A stretch of 64,000 nt of DNA from Brevundimonas intermedia. GTDB taxonomy: Bacteria; Pseudomonadota; Alphaproteobacteria; Caulobacterales; Caulobacteraceae. Both the position numbers and the translations under genes were made by a program. The stretch's first letter is position 1; every line of letters starts with the position of its first letter. The stretch spans positions 310,001-374,000 of the forward strand of contig NZ_SPVH01000006.1 of the NCBI RefSeq assembly GCF_004614235.1, read 5' to 3'. Below are positions 41,652-50,944 of this stretch, piece after piece. Below the pieces are notes generated by a model. The model was not told where the DNA came from, ran no database searches, and saw only the letters and a program-made list of their open reading frames with translations.

Positions 41652-43973
41652 ATGGCCGAGGCCGACATCGCCTATGTCGCCACAGCGGGCGCAGCCGGAC
41701 TGGCCATGGCCGTCAGCGCCTGGGCCTTGCTGCTGCGCGGACGGCTGAACGAGACGGCGATCCAGGCCGAGCGCGAGCGGGTCGAGGCCCTGGCGGACCT
41801 CAGCCGTCACGACGCCATGCTGCGCGCTTTCGACGACGTCAGCCTGGCCCTGACGCCGGCCGGCGAGGCGGCCGGCGCGCCCATCGGCTCGGCCGAACTG
41901 ATCGCGCGGCTGGCGGGCGACAGCGACGAGGTCGGGGCCGCCGTTCTGGCCAAGCTCAAGATCACCCATGACGCCCTGATCGAGGCCCTGGTGCAGTCGG
42001 GCCAGGCGTTCGAAGGTTTGGTCGCGCTGGACGACGTCGAGCCGTGGCGGATCGAGGGGCGGGTCGCGGGCGGTTCGGCCTGGCTGCGGCTGTCGCCCGC
42101 GTCGCGCTTCACCCTAACCGGCGCCGATGCGACCGAAAGCGGCCTGGCCATGCTGGGCGACGCCTCGCCCATGCCGACCTGGGTCGTGGACGGGACCGGA
42201 AAGCTGGCCTGGGCCAACCGCGCCTGGTTGGCCGAGATCAACGCCGAAACCATCGAAGCCGCCATCGAGGAAGGCCTGTCGTTCGACCGCGGGGCGGACG
42301 CCCTGGTCGCCGAGGCCGCGCGGCTGGGCGTGCGCCAGGAAGGCTTCCGCTGGACGACCGGCGGGGGGGCGCGCCGCGCCTGGCGCATCATCGCGGAACC
42401 GGCGGGCGGCGGGGCCGTCACCGCCTTCGCCATCGAGGTGACCGAGGCGGAAGAGACGCGCGACACCCTGCGCCGCCACGTCGAAGCCCATGACGAGACG
42501 CTGAACCATTTGGCCGACGCCGTCGCCATCTTCGGCCCGCAAAAGCGCCTGGCCTTCCACAACACCGCCTTCCAGACCCTGTTCGACATCGACGCGGCAT
42601 GGCTGGACGAACGCCCGACCCATGCCGAGCTTCTGGACCGCCTGCGCCAGCGTCGCAGCCTGCCCGAGGTGGTCGATTACGCGGGCTGGAAGGCGCGCGA
42701 GCTTGAGTTCTATGGCGCGTCCGAGGCCTCGCCGGACGACAGCTGGTCGCTGCCGGACGGGCGCACCCTGCGCGTCGTGCGCCAGCCGCACCCGCTGGGC
42801 GGCATATTGCTGATCTTCTCGGACATCACCGACGAACTGAAACTGCGCAGCCGGTTCAACGCCCAGATCCAGGTTCAGCGCGCGACCCTGGACAAGCTGA
42901 ACGATGCGGTCGCCGTGTTCGGCTCGGACGGTCGGCTGAGGCTGCACAACGAGGCGTTCGAGACCTTCTGGAACCTGTCGGTCGACCGGATCGCGGCGGC
43001 GTCGGACTTCGACGCCCTGGCCGAACTGTGCAAGGCGGTGCTGCCCGATCCGGCCCTGTGGCTGGGGCTGAAGGCGCGCGTCGCCGATCCCGATCCCGAG
43101 AGCCGCGTGGCGATCTCAGGCGAAGGCCGCACCGTCGATGGACGCGTCGCCGCCTGGCAGACCCGCCCCCTGCCGGACGGCGCGACCCTGGTCGCCTTCT
43201 CGGATGTGACCGCCCGGCGCGGCCTGGAACAGGCCCTGGTCCAGCGTGAACAGGCTCTGGCCGAAAGCCAGGCGCTGAAACGCGAGTTCGTCGGCAGCGT
43301 CTCCTATGAGCTGCGCACCCCCCTGACGACCATCGTCGGCTATTCCGAACTGCTGGAGACCATGGGCGACCTGCCCGAGCGCAGTCGCCAGCACGCCGGC
43401 GCCATCCGCATCGCCGCCAGCCAGCTGGCCCGCTCCATCGACGATGTGCTGGACATGGCCCAGATCGACGCCGGCGAGATGGAGCTGTCTCTGGGCGACA
43501 TGCGCGTCAGCGATCTGCTGAACCAGGCAGCCGAGAAGGTTCGTGCGCGGGTCGAGGGACGCGGCGCGACGCTGACCGTCTCGTGTCCCGCCGACCTCAA
43601 GCCGATCCGCGCCGACGAGCACCGCATCGGTCAGGCCCTGGATCATCTGCTGGAAAACGCCGCCCGCGCCGTGTCCGAGGGCGGGGCGGTCGAGCTGAAG
43701 GCCGAGACCGGCCCGTCCGAAATCCGCCTGACCGTGTCCGACACCGGGCGCGGCATCCCCTATCACCTGCAGGCCCATGTCTTCGACCGCTTCGTGCGGC
43801 GCGAACGGGGCGGCCCCGGCGTCGGCCTGGCCCTGGTCAAGGCCCTGGTCGAACTGCACGGCGGCTGGGCCGAGGTGGAAAGCGAGCCCGGCAAGGGCGC
43901 CGCCTTCATCCTGCACCTGCCGCTGGGCGCCGCGACCACCGCCGCCGCGCCCGAGCTTCAGCTGGAACTCTAG
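41652..43973 (+). CDS. divL: DivL-type pseudo-histidine kinase with Tyr at the phospho-acceptor site
   Basis: Membrane-anchored cell-cycle regulator. The 773-residue protein has an N-terminal membrane helix (about 7-29), a coiled-coil/PAS region with at least two PAS-like domains and a DHp-like helix pair. The histidine box reads VSYELRTPL with Y552 in place of the phospho-acceptor His. The catalytic domain keeps the N box (DHLLENAARAVSEGG), G1 (SDTGRGIPYHLQ) and G2 (GGPGVGLALVKAL). The Tyr substitution and similar size are hallmarks of Caulobacter DivL (Tyr550), which controls CckA-CtrA signalling through DivK. Start ATG 41652 is supported by the membrane segment. It overlaps the stop of the M28 gene by CTAG. 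Confidence 0.92.
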   Translation: MAEADIAYVATAGAAGLAMAVSAWALLLRGRLNETAIQAERERVEALADLSRHDAMLRAFDDVSLALTPAGEAAGAPIGSAELIARLAGDSDEVGAAVLAKLKITHDALIEALVQSGQAFEGLVALDDVEPWRIEGRVAGGSAWLRLSPASRFTLTGADATESGLAMLGDASPMPTWVVDGTGKLAWANRAWLAEINAETIEAAIEEGLSFDRGADALVAEAARLGVRQEGFRWTTGGGARRAWRIIAEPAGGGAVTAFAIEVTEAEETRDTLRRHVEAHDETLNHLADAVAIFGPQKRLAFHNTAFQTLFDIDAAWLDERPTHAELLDRLRQRRSLPEVVDYAGWKARELEFYGASEASPDDSWSLPDGRTLRVVRQPHPLGGILLIFSDITDELKLRSRFNAQIQVQRATLDKLNDAVAVFGSDGRLRLHNEAFETFWNLSVDRIAAASDFDALAELCKAVLPDPALWLGLKARVADPDPESRVAISGEGRTVDGRVAAWQTRPLPDGATLVAFSDVTARRGLEQALVQREQALAESQALKREFVGSVSYELRTPLTTIVGYSELLETMGDLPERSRQHAGAIRIAASQLARSIDDVLDMAQIDAGEMELSLGDMRVSDLLNQAAEKVRARVEGRGATLTVSCPADLKPIRADEHRIGQALDHLLENAARAVSEGGAVELKAETGPSEIRLTVSDTGRGIPYHLQAHVFDRFVRRERGGPGVGLALVKALVELHGGWAEVESEPGKGAAFILHLPLGAATTAAAPELQLEL

Positions 43974-45628
43974 CGCCGCGACGCTTTCGACGCATCGCGC
44001 GCCGGGCCGAACTCGGCGCCTGCGTTCCATTCCGGCCATTGATCGCTGTCCGCCAGCTCGCGTCCGACGGCGTAGATCAGGGCCACGTCTGCGGCTGCGG
44101 CGTCCATTTTCCAGGTCGCATCCCATTCGTCCGTGGGCTGATGATAGCGGTTCTGGACATAGTCTCGGCTGGCGGCGCTGGCGCCTGTGAAGCCCGCCGC
44201 CGGGAACAGGGCCGGCACGCCGCGCAGGGCCAGGGGGAAATGGTCGGAGCGATAGAAGGCCCCGGCCTGGGGCGCAGGGTCGGCGATCAGGGTGCGGCCG
44301 GCTTCCGTCGCGTGGCGCGCCAGAACATCGTCCAGCTGGTTCTTGCCCTTGCCGATGACCACGACATTGGAGTCGATCTCGGTTCCCGGCAGCAGGCTGT
44401 CGACGTTGATGTTGGCGACCGTCGTTTCCAGCGGCCAGACCGGATTGGCGGCGTAATAGGTCGAGCCCAGCAGGCCCGCCTCTTCGCCCGACCAGGCGGC
44501 GAAGACGACCGACCGTTTGGGGCGCGGACCGTCGGCGAAGGCGTGGGCCAGCTCCAGCAGGGCCGCGACGCCGGTCGCATTGTCCACTGCCGCGTTATAG
44601 ATCTTGTCGCCCTGGGCGTTCGGGGTGCCGACGCCGTAGCCGTCCCAGTGGGCGCCGTACATCACGGTCTCGTCCGGGCGTTCGGCGCCGGGGATGCGGG
44701 CGATGACGTTCTTGGTCTCCACCTTGTCGGCGATCTGGCCGAAGTCCACGCTCATGGTCAGGCCGGGCAGGACGACGGGCTTGAAGTGGGCGCTGCGGGC
44801 GCTGTCCTTCAGGGCGGCGAAATCCAGGCCGGCGGCGGTGAACAGTTCTTCGGCCTTGGCGCGCTGGATCCAGCCCTGGAAGGGCGCGCGCTCGGCGTCG
44901 GGATCGGCGCGGACGATGTCGAACTTGGGCGCGGCGGACGAATTCTGCAGCGTGGACCAGCCGTAGCCGGCGCCTTCAGTCTCATGCACCACCAGCACGC
45001 CCGCGGCGCCGCGACGGCCCGCCTCCTGGAACTTGTAGGTCCAGCGGCCATAGAAGGTCATGGCGTTACCGTCGAACTTTCCGGCGACGGGATCGCCTTC
45101 GGGGGCCTGGAAGTCGGGATCGTTGACCAGGACGACGATGACCTTGCCGCGCACGTCCACGTCCTTGAAATCGTCCCACTGGCGCTCCGGTGCGGTCGCG
45201 CCATAGCCGACGAAGACCACGGGCGCGTCGGTCACGGTGATGTGGTCGGTCGGGCGGTCGCTGGAAACCAGCACGTCAGGCCCGCGTTCCAGGTTGATCC
45301 TCCTGCCGCTGACGGTCGCGGCGACAGTCGCCGGTCCGTCCTGGCGCGTGCGCGACAGGTGGGCGACCTGGACGAAGGCGCCGTCCGGCCCGCCGCCCTG
45401 GGCGCCCGCAGCGCGGAACTGTTCGACCAGCCAGGCGACGGTCTTCTCCTCGCCGGGAGAGGCGGGGGCGCGGCCCTCGAACTCGTCCGAGGCCAGGACC
45501 CGCACCGATTCGTTCATCCGCGCGGCGTCGATGTTCGGCGCGGCCTCCTGCGCCAGGGCGGGGGAATAGGCCATCATCAGGGCGAGGGTAGAAACGGCGG
45601 CCTTGAGACAGAGGGGGGCGTGGCGCAT
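43970..45628 (-). CDS. Secreted M28-family zinc peptidase with PA domain, second copy
   Basis: A 552-residue exported peptidase. Sec signal (about 1-26, ending SPALAQ), an N-terminal peptidase segment (SVRVLASDEFEGRAPASPGE) and a PA domain at about 100-270. The zinc ligands are recognisable as H in YGAHWDGYG, D in NAAVDNATGVAALLE, E in WSGEEAGLLGS, D in INVDSLLPG and H in NRYHQPTDEWD. Its TAG overlaps the divL TAG in a four-base palindrome. The protein belongs to a different branch from the 35.3-36.9 kb peptidase. It may digest external peptides in an oligotrophic lifestyle. Confidence 0.92.
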   Translation of the reverse strand: MRHAPLCLKAAVSTLALMMAYSPALAQEAAPNIDAARMNESVRVLASDEFEGRAPASPGEEKTVAWLVEQFRAAGAQGGGPDGAFVQVAHLSRTRQDGPATVAATVSGRRINLERGPDVLVSSDRPTDHITVTDAPVVFVGYGATAPERQWDDFKDVDVRGKVIVVLVNDPDFQAPEGDPVAGKFDGNAMTFYGRWTYKFQEAGRRGAAGVLVVHETEGAGYGWSTLQNSSAAPKFDIVRADPDAERAPFQGWIQRAKAEELFTAAGLDFAALKDSARSAHFKPVVLPGLTMSVDFGQIADKVETKNVIARIPGAERPDETVMYGAHWDGYGVGTPNAQGDKIYNAAVDNATGVAALLELAHAFADGPRPKRSVVFAAWSGEEAGLLGSTYYAANPVWPLETTVANINVDSLLPGTEIDSNVVVIGKGKNQLDDVLARHATEAGRTLIADPAPQAGAFYRSDHFPLALRGVPALFPAAGFTGASAASRDYVQNRYHQPTDEWDATWKMDAAAADVALIYAVGRELADSDQWPEWNAGAEFGPARDASKASRR

Positions 45629-45666
45629 CGGGAACTCCTAAATCGAACCGCCCGACCCTGCCGTTC

Positions 45667-46896
45667 TCAGTCCCGGCTGTCGAGCCAGTCGATGACGCCG
45701 GCTGCGGCGACCACGCCTGAGGCGAAGCTGGCCTGAAGCAGATAACCGCCGGTCGGCGCCTCCCAGTCCAGCATCTCGCCGGCGACGAAGACGCCCGGTC
45801 GCGCCTTCAGCATCAGCCGTTCGTCCACGCCGTCCAGCGCGACGCCGCCCGCCGAGGAAATGGCCCGTTCCAGCCCCTGCACGCCCGTCAAGGTCAAAGG
45901 CGTGGCCTTGATCCGTTCGGCGATGGCGCGGGGCGAGGCGGGCAGGGGGCCGGCTTCGTACAGCAGGGCGACGGCGGCGGGATCGAGCCCGACCGCCTTG
46001 CGCAGATGGTTCGACAGGCTGGCCTTGCCGCGCGGCTTCGACAGCCGGTCGGTCAGCTTGCCGACCGCCACGTCCGGCTTCAGGTCGATCTGGATATCGG
46101 CGCGGCAGTCCGTCTCGACCGTCGTCCTCAGCGCGGCGGACAGCGCATAGATAGCGCCGCCTTCGATGCCGTAGCGGGCGATCATCGCCTCGCCGCGCGC
46201 CGTCCGGTCGCCATGGGTGACGGCGACGCCCTTCAGAGGCTGGCCGGCGAAGCGGTCACGGAACAGGGGGGACCATGCGACGTCGAAACCGACATTGGCG
46301 GGTCGGAACGGCGTAACGGATGCGCCGGCCGCTTCGAGCCACGGCGCCCAGACCCCATCCGAACCCAGACGCGGCCAGCTGGCGCCGCCCAGGGCCAGAA
46401 CCACGGCGTCAGGCCGTTCCAACCGTTCGCCGTCCGGTGTCTCGAACGCCAGCGCCCGGTCGCGCCAGCCGACCCAGCGCGACCGGGTGCGGATCTCGAC
46501 GTTCAGTTCGCTCAACCGCGCCAGCCAGGCCCGTACGAGGGGCGAGGCTTTCATCGCCCTGGGAAACACCCGGCCGCTGGATCCGACGAAGGTCTCCTGT
46601 CCCAGGGCCTCGACCCAGGCGGTCAGGTCGGTAGGCGTGAACCGGTCGATCCAGGCGGCGGCCGTCGGCTGGGCCGAGCCATAGCGGGTGGTGAAACGGT
46701 CCAGCGGTTCCGAATGGGTTAGGTTCAGCCCGCCCCGACCGGCCATCAGCATCTTGCGGGCGACCGACGGCATCCGCTCGTGCACCACCACGGTCGCTCC
46801 CGCTTGCGCCAGCCGCTCAGCGGCCATCAGTCCGGCGGGACCGGCGCCGATCACATGGACAGTTCGGGAGGGCGTCGGGCGAGGGGACTGTTGCAT
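45667..46896 (-). CDS. HI0933-like (BaiN/TIGR03862-type) FAD-dependent oxidoreductase
   Basis: A 409-residue flavoprotein. The FAD-binding Rossmann motif HVIGAGPAGLMAAERLA is at about residues 14-30, followed by KMLMAGRGGLNLTHSE, the family-specific segment of HI0933-like proteins. LALGGASWPRLGSDG and the C-terminal VFVAGEMLDWEAPTGGYLLQ segments complete the fold. The reaction and partner are unknown. ATG 46896 starts directly before the Rossmann fold; the frame remains open further upstream over the divergent Gre-like gene. Confidence 0.85.
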   Translation of the reverse strand: MQQSPRPTPSRTVHVIGAGPAGLMAAERLAQAGATVVVHERMPSVARKMLMAGRGGLNLTHSEPLDRFTTRYGSAQPTAAAWIDRFTPTDLTAWVEALGQETFVGSSGRVFPRAMKASPLVRAWLARLSELNVEIRTRSRWVGWRDRALAFETPDGERLERPDAVVLALGGASWPRLGSDGVWAPWLEAAGASVTPFRPANVGFDVAWSPLFRDRFAGQPLKGVAVTHGDRTARGEAMIARYGIEGGAIYALSAALRTTVETDCRADIQIDLKPDVAVGKLTDRLSKPRGKASLSNHLRKAVGLDPAAVALLYEAGPLPASPRAIAERIKATPLTLTGVQGLERAISSAGGVALDGVDERLMLKARPGVFVAGEMLDWEAPTGGYLLQASFASGVVAAAGVIDWLDSRD

Positions 46897-46960
46897 GGCG
46901 TCGCTTTGCGCGCTTGCGGCGGCGCTGGCTATAGGCAGCAGCGTCGCTATGTTCCGTACC

Positions 46961-47440
46961 ATGAGCGTTGCATTCACCCGCGAAGAAGATCTCGAAGCCA
47001 CCGCCGCCGACCTGGCGGACCGCCCCATCTCGCCCCATCCCAATCTGGTCACGCCTGAAGGGCTGGCGATGATCGAGGCCGAACTGGCCTCCGCGCGCGC
47101 GGCCTATACCGCCGCCCAAATGAAGGGCTCCATCGAGAGCGACCGCACCGCCATGGCGCGCGCGACGCGGGATCTGCGCTACTGGTCCGCGCGCCGGGCC
47201 TCGGCCCAGCTGGTGGAGCCGACGGAGAACGACGGCGCCGTGCGGTTCGGCGGCTCGGTCTCGATCGAACGCGAGGACGGTCGCGCCCAGACCTGGCGCA
47301 TCGTCGGCGAGGACGAGGCCGATCCGGCCGCCGGCTCGGTCAGCCATGTCTCGCCCTTGGCCCGCGCCGTCGTGGGCAAGCGGGTCGGCGACGAAGTTAT
47401 GGTGGCGGGCCAGTCGGCGGAGATCGTCGCCGTCAGCTAG
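46961..47440 (+). CDS. GreA/GreB-family transcription elongation factor
   Basis: A 159-residue RNA polymerase secondary-channel factor. The N-terminal half forms a coiled coil (TPEGLAMIEAELASARAAYT to about residue 90) and the C-terminal domain has FGGSVSIEREDGRAQTWRIV, GEDEADPAAGSVSHVSPLAR and AVVGKRVGDEVMV, typical of the Gre C-terminal fold. It is shorter and more divergent than housekeeping GreA, so it may be a GreB-like or accessory factor. ATG 46961 is chosen; ATG 46949 is in frame. It is divergent from the flavoprotein gene. Confidence 0.8.
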   Translation: MSVAFTREEDLEATAADLADRPISPHPNLVTPEGLAMIEAELASARAAYTAAQMKGSIESDRTAMARATRDLRYWSARRASAQLVEPTENDGAVRFGGSVSIEREDGRAQTWRIVGEDEADPAAGSVSHVSPLARAVVGKRVGDEVMVAGQSAEIVAVS

Positions 47441-47449
47441 GCTTTAGGG

Positions 47450-47854
47450 CTAGGCTTCCTCGTCGCCCAGCATGTCGCGCATCATGTCCAGGATTAGCTT
47501 TTGCTTGCGCGGCGGCAGGCGTGGCGCGAGGCGGCTGATCTCGACGCTGTTCTTCGTCGGCTTGTGTTCGTGGTCGAAGGCGGGCGCCGCCTCTTCGGCC
47601 AGACCCGGCTGGGCGCCGGCGTAGCCTTCGAAGAAGAAGGGGATGCCGACCTTCATGAAGTCGGCCATTTCGAACAGTTTCGAGGCCGAGACGCGGTTGG
47701 TGCCCTTCTCGTACTTTTGCACCTGCTGGAAGCTGACGCCGACGGCCTTGGCCAGGGCGGTCTGGGTCAGGCCCAGGTCCAGACGCTTTTCCTGAACGCG
47801 ACGGCCGACATGGCGATCGACGGGATGCGGATCCTCGTCCTTCTCACGCGCCAT
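47450..47854 (-). CDS. XRE-family transcriptional regulator downstream of lnt
   Basis: A 134-residue DNA-binding protein. The HTH domain lies at about residues 14-70: VGRRVQEKRLDLGLTQTALA and VGVSFQQVQKYEKGTNRVSA. The C-terminal part (PRLPPRKQKLILDMMRDML) is helical, probably for dimerisation. It is the last gene of the leftward tsaB-lnt block, 15 bases after lnt. Its HTH resembles that of the regulator at 54045-54452. In related genomes a gene of this type also follows lnt. Target genes are unknown. Confidence 0.85.
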   Translation of the reverse strand: MAREKDEDPHPVDRHVGRRVQEKRLDLGLTQTALAKAVGVSFQQVQKYEKGTNRVSASKLFEMADFMKVGIPFFFEGYAGAQPGLAEEAAPAFDHEHKPTKNSVEISRLAPRLPPRKQKLILDMMRDMLGDEEA

Positions 47855-47869
47855 CGCCGTTTCCCTGCT

Positions 47870-49507
47870 TCAGATCGCCAACCGATTCGAGCGAACCCTA
47901 GATCGTAAAATTAACGGCCACAAGGATAGGAGGAACGCGGTTAGCGCAGCCAAGAAGAACGGCCAGTCGCCGAACCGACCATAGGGGGTGATGCCGGTCG
48001 GGCGCGGCAGCGGCGCGTCGATCACACCCATGACGCCCGGGTCCAGCCGTTGGCCGTCCACGATCCTGCCCCAGGGGTCGATCATGGCCGAAATCCCCGT
48101 CGGCGTGGCCCGCGCGATGGGCAGGCCGGTCTCGATGGCGCGATAACTGGCCAGGTTCAGGTGCTGGCGCGGGCCGGATGTGGCGCCGAACCAGGCGTCG
48201 TTGGACGCATTGACGATCCACTCGGGCCGCCCCGCCGCGCCGGGCGTGAAGCCGGGGTAGAGGCTCTCGTAGCAGATCAGCACCTGGGCCGGAGGTGCGC
48301 CGGGGAAGGAGATCGGCGCCGGCGTGGGCCCGGCGGAAAAGTCGCTGGGCATATGCACCAGGCTGCGCAGGCCGATGGCGGTCATGATCGACCCCAGCGG
48401 CAGGTATTCGCCGAACGGCACCAGCCGGTGCTTGTCATAGACGGCGGCGACCCTCAGGCCCGCCCCGCCTTCGTCGGCCAGGGCGAACAGGCTGTTGTAA
48501 TAACGGCCGCCCTCCGGCGCCCTTGGGTCCGCCTCGCCGCGCGCCAGACCCATCAGCAGGGTCTGTCCGGGCCGCAAGGCGCCGGCTATGGCCTGGGCGT
48601 CGGCCGAGGCGAAGACATCGTTGGCGGAGGCCGGCAGTGCGCCCTCGGGCCAGACCACGACATCGGGCGTGCGCGCCGCCGCCTGACCCGTCAGGGCGAC
48701 GTAACGATCGACGATGGAGCGATAGGCCTCGGGCGACCATTTGGTCTCCTGCTTCACATCGGCCTGAACCAGCCGCACGACCGTGTCGGTGAACTGCAGA
48801 TCCGATTGCGCCAGCCTGACCGCGCCGAACGTGCCGACGCCGATCAGAGCCAGCGCGCCCAGGCCGGCGGAAATCAGGCGGCTACGCTTCGCGCCGGGCC
48901 CGATCAGGGGCGCGAAGGCCGCCGTCGCGGCGACGGTGACGAGGCTCAGTCCATAGACGCCGACGACCGAGGCGAACTGGGACATGCCGCCGCCCGCACG
49001 CCAGGTCGCGCCAGCCGGATTCCAGGGGAAGCCCGTCAGCACATGGCCGCGCAGCCATTCGGCGGCGCAGAACAGTGTGGCGAACAACAGCACCCGCACC
49101 GCGCCCAGCGGCGCCCAGCGGCGATACAGGGCCGTCGCCGTCCCCCAGAACAGACCCAGGCCAGCGGGCAACAGGCTGGCGGCGAAGGGCGCCATCCACG
49201 CCTGTTCGGGATTGACGAAGAAGGCCTCGGCCACCCACCAGCAGCCCACGAAGAAATAGGCGAAGCCCGCCAGCCACCCCATCCAGAAGGCGCCGCGCAC
49301 CGTGTCCGACCGCTCCGACAGGATCATCAGCAGCGGATAGCCCAGCAAGCCGATCAGCACGCCGAACGGGGGATGGGCGAAGGCGGTCCCGGCCCCGGCC
49401 AGCAGCGCCAGGACGATACGGATCAGACGCCACGTCAGGGCGCGTTTCTTGTCGGGCAGGGCCCGGATCGGGGCGGCGAAACGGTCCAGCAGGGCGTCGG
49501 GAAACAT
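47870..49507 (-). CDS. lnt: Apolipoprotein N-acyltransferase
   Basis: Adds the third acyl chain to lipoproteins in the inner membrane. The 545-residue protein has about six membrane helices and a C-terminal nitrilase-like domain facing the periplasm. Its catalytic triad is present: Glu in VVWPEGALP, Lys in YDKHRLVPFGEYLP and Cys in LICYESLYPG. ATG 49507 follows the ybeY stop by four bases. It is essential in most Gram-negatives and suits the many lipoproteins in this window. Confidence 0.95.
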   Translation of the reverse strand: MFPDALLDRFAAPIRALPDKKRALTWRLIRIVLALLAGAGTAFAHPPFGVLIGLLGYPLLMILSERSDTVRGAFWMGWLAGFAYFFVGCWWVAEAFFVNPEQAWMAPFAASLLPAGLGLFWGTATALYRRWAPLGAVRVLLFATLFCAAEWLRGHVLTGFPWNPAGATWRAGGGMSQFASVVGVYGLSLVTVAATAAFAPLIGPGAKRSRLISAGLGALALIGVGTFGAVRLAQSDLQFTDTVVRLVQADVKQETKWSPEAYRSIVDRYVALTGQAAARTPDVVVWPEGALPASANDVFASADAQAIAGALRPGQTLLMGLARGEADPRAPEGGRYYNSLFALADEGGAGLRVAAVYDKHRLVPFGEYLPLGSIMTAIGLRSLVHMPSDFSAGPTPAPISFPGAPPAQVLICYESLYPGFTPGAAGRPEWIVNASNDAWFGATSGPRQHLNLASYRAIETGLPIARATPTGISAMIDPWGRIVDGQRLDPGVMGVIDAPLPRPTGITPYGRFGDWPFFLAALTAFLLSLWPLILRSRVRSNRLAI

Positions 49508-49511
49508 GGGG

Positions 49512-49961
49512 TCAGTCCTGCTGCTCGGATGCGTAAGGGTCGGCGACGCCGATCTGGGCCAGGATCTCGCGCTCCTCGGCTTCCATCTCCTCGGCCTCGG
49601 CGTCGTCCTCGTGGTCGCGGCCCAAGAGGTGCAGCACGCCGTGAACGACCAGATGGCTCAGATGGTCGGCCAGGGTCTTGCCCTGGGCCTCGGCTTCAGT
49701 CGCGCAGACGCCGTAGGCCAGGACGATGTCGCCCAGATGCGGGGCGGCGTTTTCCGGCGCGGGGAAGGACAGGACATTGGTCGGCTTGTCCTTGTCGCGA
49801 AACCGGGCGTTCAGCTCGCGAACGGCGTCGTCGTCGGTCAGCAGGACGACGATGTTGCCCTCCACCGTGCCCTGCGCGACCCGCGCCGCGCGTTCGACGA
49901 TCGCCTCGGCATCCGGCAGGGCGCCGGTCCAGGCCTCAGCCTCGACTTCAATCTCGATCAT
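49512..49961 (-). CDS. ybeY: Endoribonuclease YbeY
   Basis: Metal-dependent RNase for 16S rRNA 3' end maturation and ribosome quality control. The 149-residue protein has the UPF0054 signature HLVVHGVLHLLGRDHEDD with three histidines for zinc, plus NARFRDKDKPTNVLSFPAPE. The ATG overlaps the phoH stop by four bases. The gene that usually follows, for a CorC/HlyC-type protein, is missing and lnt begins four bases after this gene. Confidence 0.96.
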   Translation of the reverse strand: MIEIEVEAEAWTGALPDAEAIVERAARVAQGTVEGNIVVLLTDDDAVRELNARFRDKDKPTNVLSFPAPENAAPHLGDIVLAYGVCATEAEAQGKTLADHLSHLVVHGVLHLLGRDHEDDAEAEEMEAEEREILAQIGVADPYASEQQD

Positions 49962-50944
49962 GCGGGGTCTTCGAGGTCCGGGGCCGGACGTCCTTTCGCG
50001 GCGTCGGCGTCATAGGCGCGCACGATCCGCTCGACCATGGCGTGACGCACCACGTCCGAGGCCTCGAACTTCAGGACGCCGACGCCCTTGACCCCGTCCA
50101 GGATGCGCAGGGCGTGGGCCAGGCCGGAATCGCGCGGGTTCAGCAAGTCGATCTGCGACGGATCACCCGTCACCACCATCCGTGCGCCTTCGCCCAGGCG
50201 CGTCAGCACCATCTTCATTTGCAGCCGGCTGGTGTTCTGGGCCTCGTCGACGATGACGAAGGCGTGGCTGAGGGTACGGCCGCGCATGAAGGCGATGGGG
50301 GCGGCTTCGATCTCGCCCTTGTCGCGGCGGCGCTGCACGTCCTCGGCGCCTAGGATGTCGTTCAGCGCCTCCCAGATCGGGGCCAGATAGGGATCGACCT
50401 TCTCGTTCAGATCGCCGGGCAAGAAACCCAGCTTCTCGCCCGCCTCGACCGCAGGGCGGGTGATGACCAGACGGTCCACCTGTCCCCGCCGAAGCAGCGA
50501 GGCGCCGTAAGCCGCCGCCAGGAAGGTCTTGCCGGTGCCGGCCGGGCCGACGCCGAAGCTGAGTTCGCACCGCCCCAGCATGTCCAGATAGGCGGCCTGG
50601 GCCTTGGTCTTGGGCACGATGGAGCCGCGCTTGCCGCCCGGAAGCGACACGCCCGCCGCCGCCATGCCGGGCGTGCCCTTGCCGCCGCGCGCCTGACCCA
50701 GGGCCGCGCGCACGTCGGCCTCGGTAACCTCGGCGCCCAGGGCCGCGCGCTTGGCCAGGTCCTCGATCACCTGGCGCGCATCGGTGCGGTCGCGCGTGCC
50801 GCCGTTGACCGAGACCCCGCCGCCCGGCGCCTCGACCAGCACCTTGAAGGCGTCCTCGATCAGGGCGACGTGACGGCTGTTCGGCCCGACGACCGCACGC
50901 AGCTCGGCGTCATTCAAAGGGACGAATTCGGACTCACGCGCCAT
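49958..50944 (-). CDS. PhoH-family ATPase (PhoL)
   Basis: A 328-residue cytoplasmic ATPase/RNA helicase-like protein commonly encoded with ybeY. Walker A is GVGPAGTGKTFLAAAYG, Walker B IVDEAQNTSRLQMK, and GRTLSHAFV and TGDPSQIDL are family typical. An N-terminal extension (about 1-120) carries a KH-like region. ATG 50944 overlaps the miaB stop by one base (TGATG), so the block is tightly coupled. TTG 50947 is a weak alternative. Together with YbeY it probably serves RNA metabolism. Confidence 0.94.
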   Translation of the reverse strand: MARESEFVPLNDAELRAVVGPNSRHVALIEDAFKVLVEAPGGGVSVNGGTRDRTDARQVIEDLAKRAALGAEVTEADVRAALGQARGGKGTPGMAAAGVSLPGGKRGSIVPKTKAQAAYLDMLGRCELSFGVGPAGTGKTFLAAAYGASLLRRGQVDRLVITRPAVEAGEKLGFLPGDLNEKVDPYLAPIWEALNDILGAEDVQRRRDKGEIEAAPIAFMRGRTLSHAFVIVDEAQNTSRLQMKMVLTRLGEGARMVVTGDPSQIDLLNPRDSGLAHALRILDGVKGVGVLKFEASDVVRHAMVERIVRAYDADAAKGRPAPDLEDPA

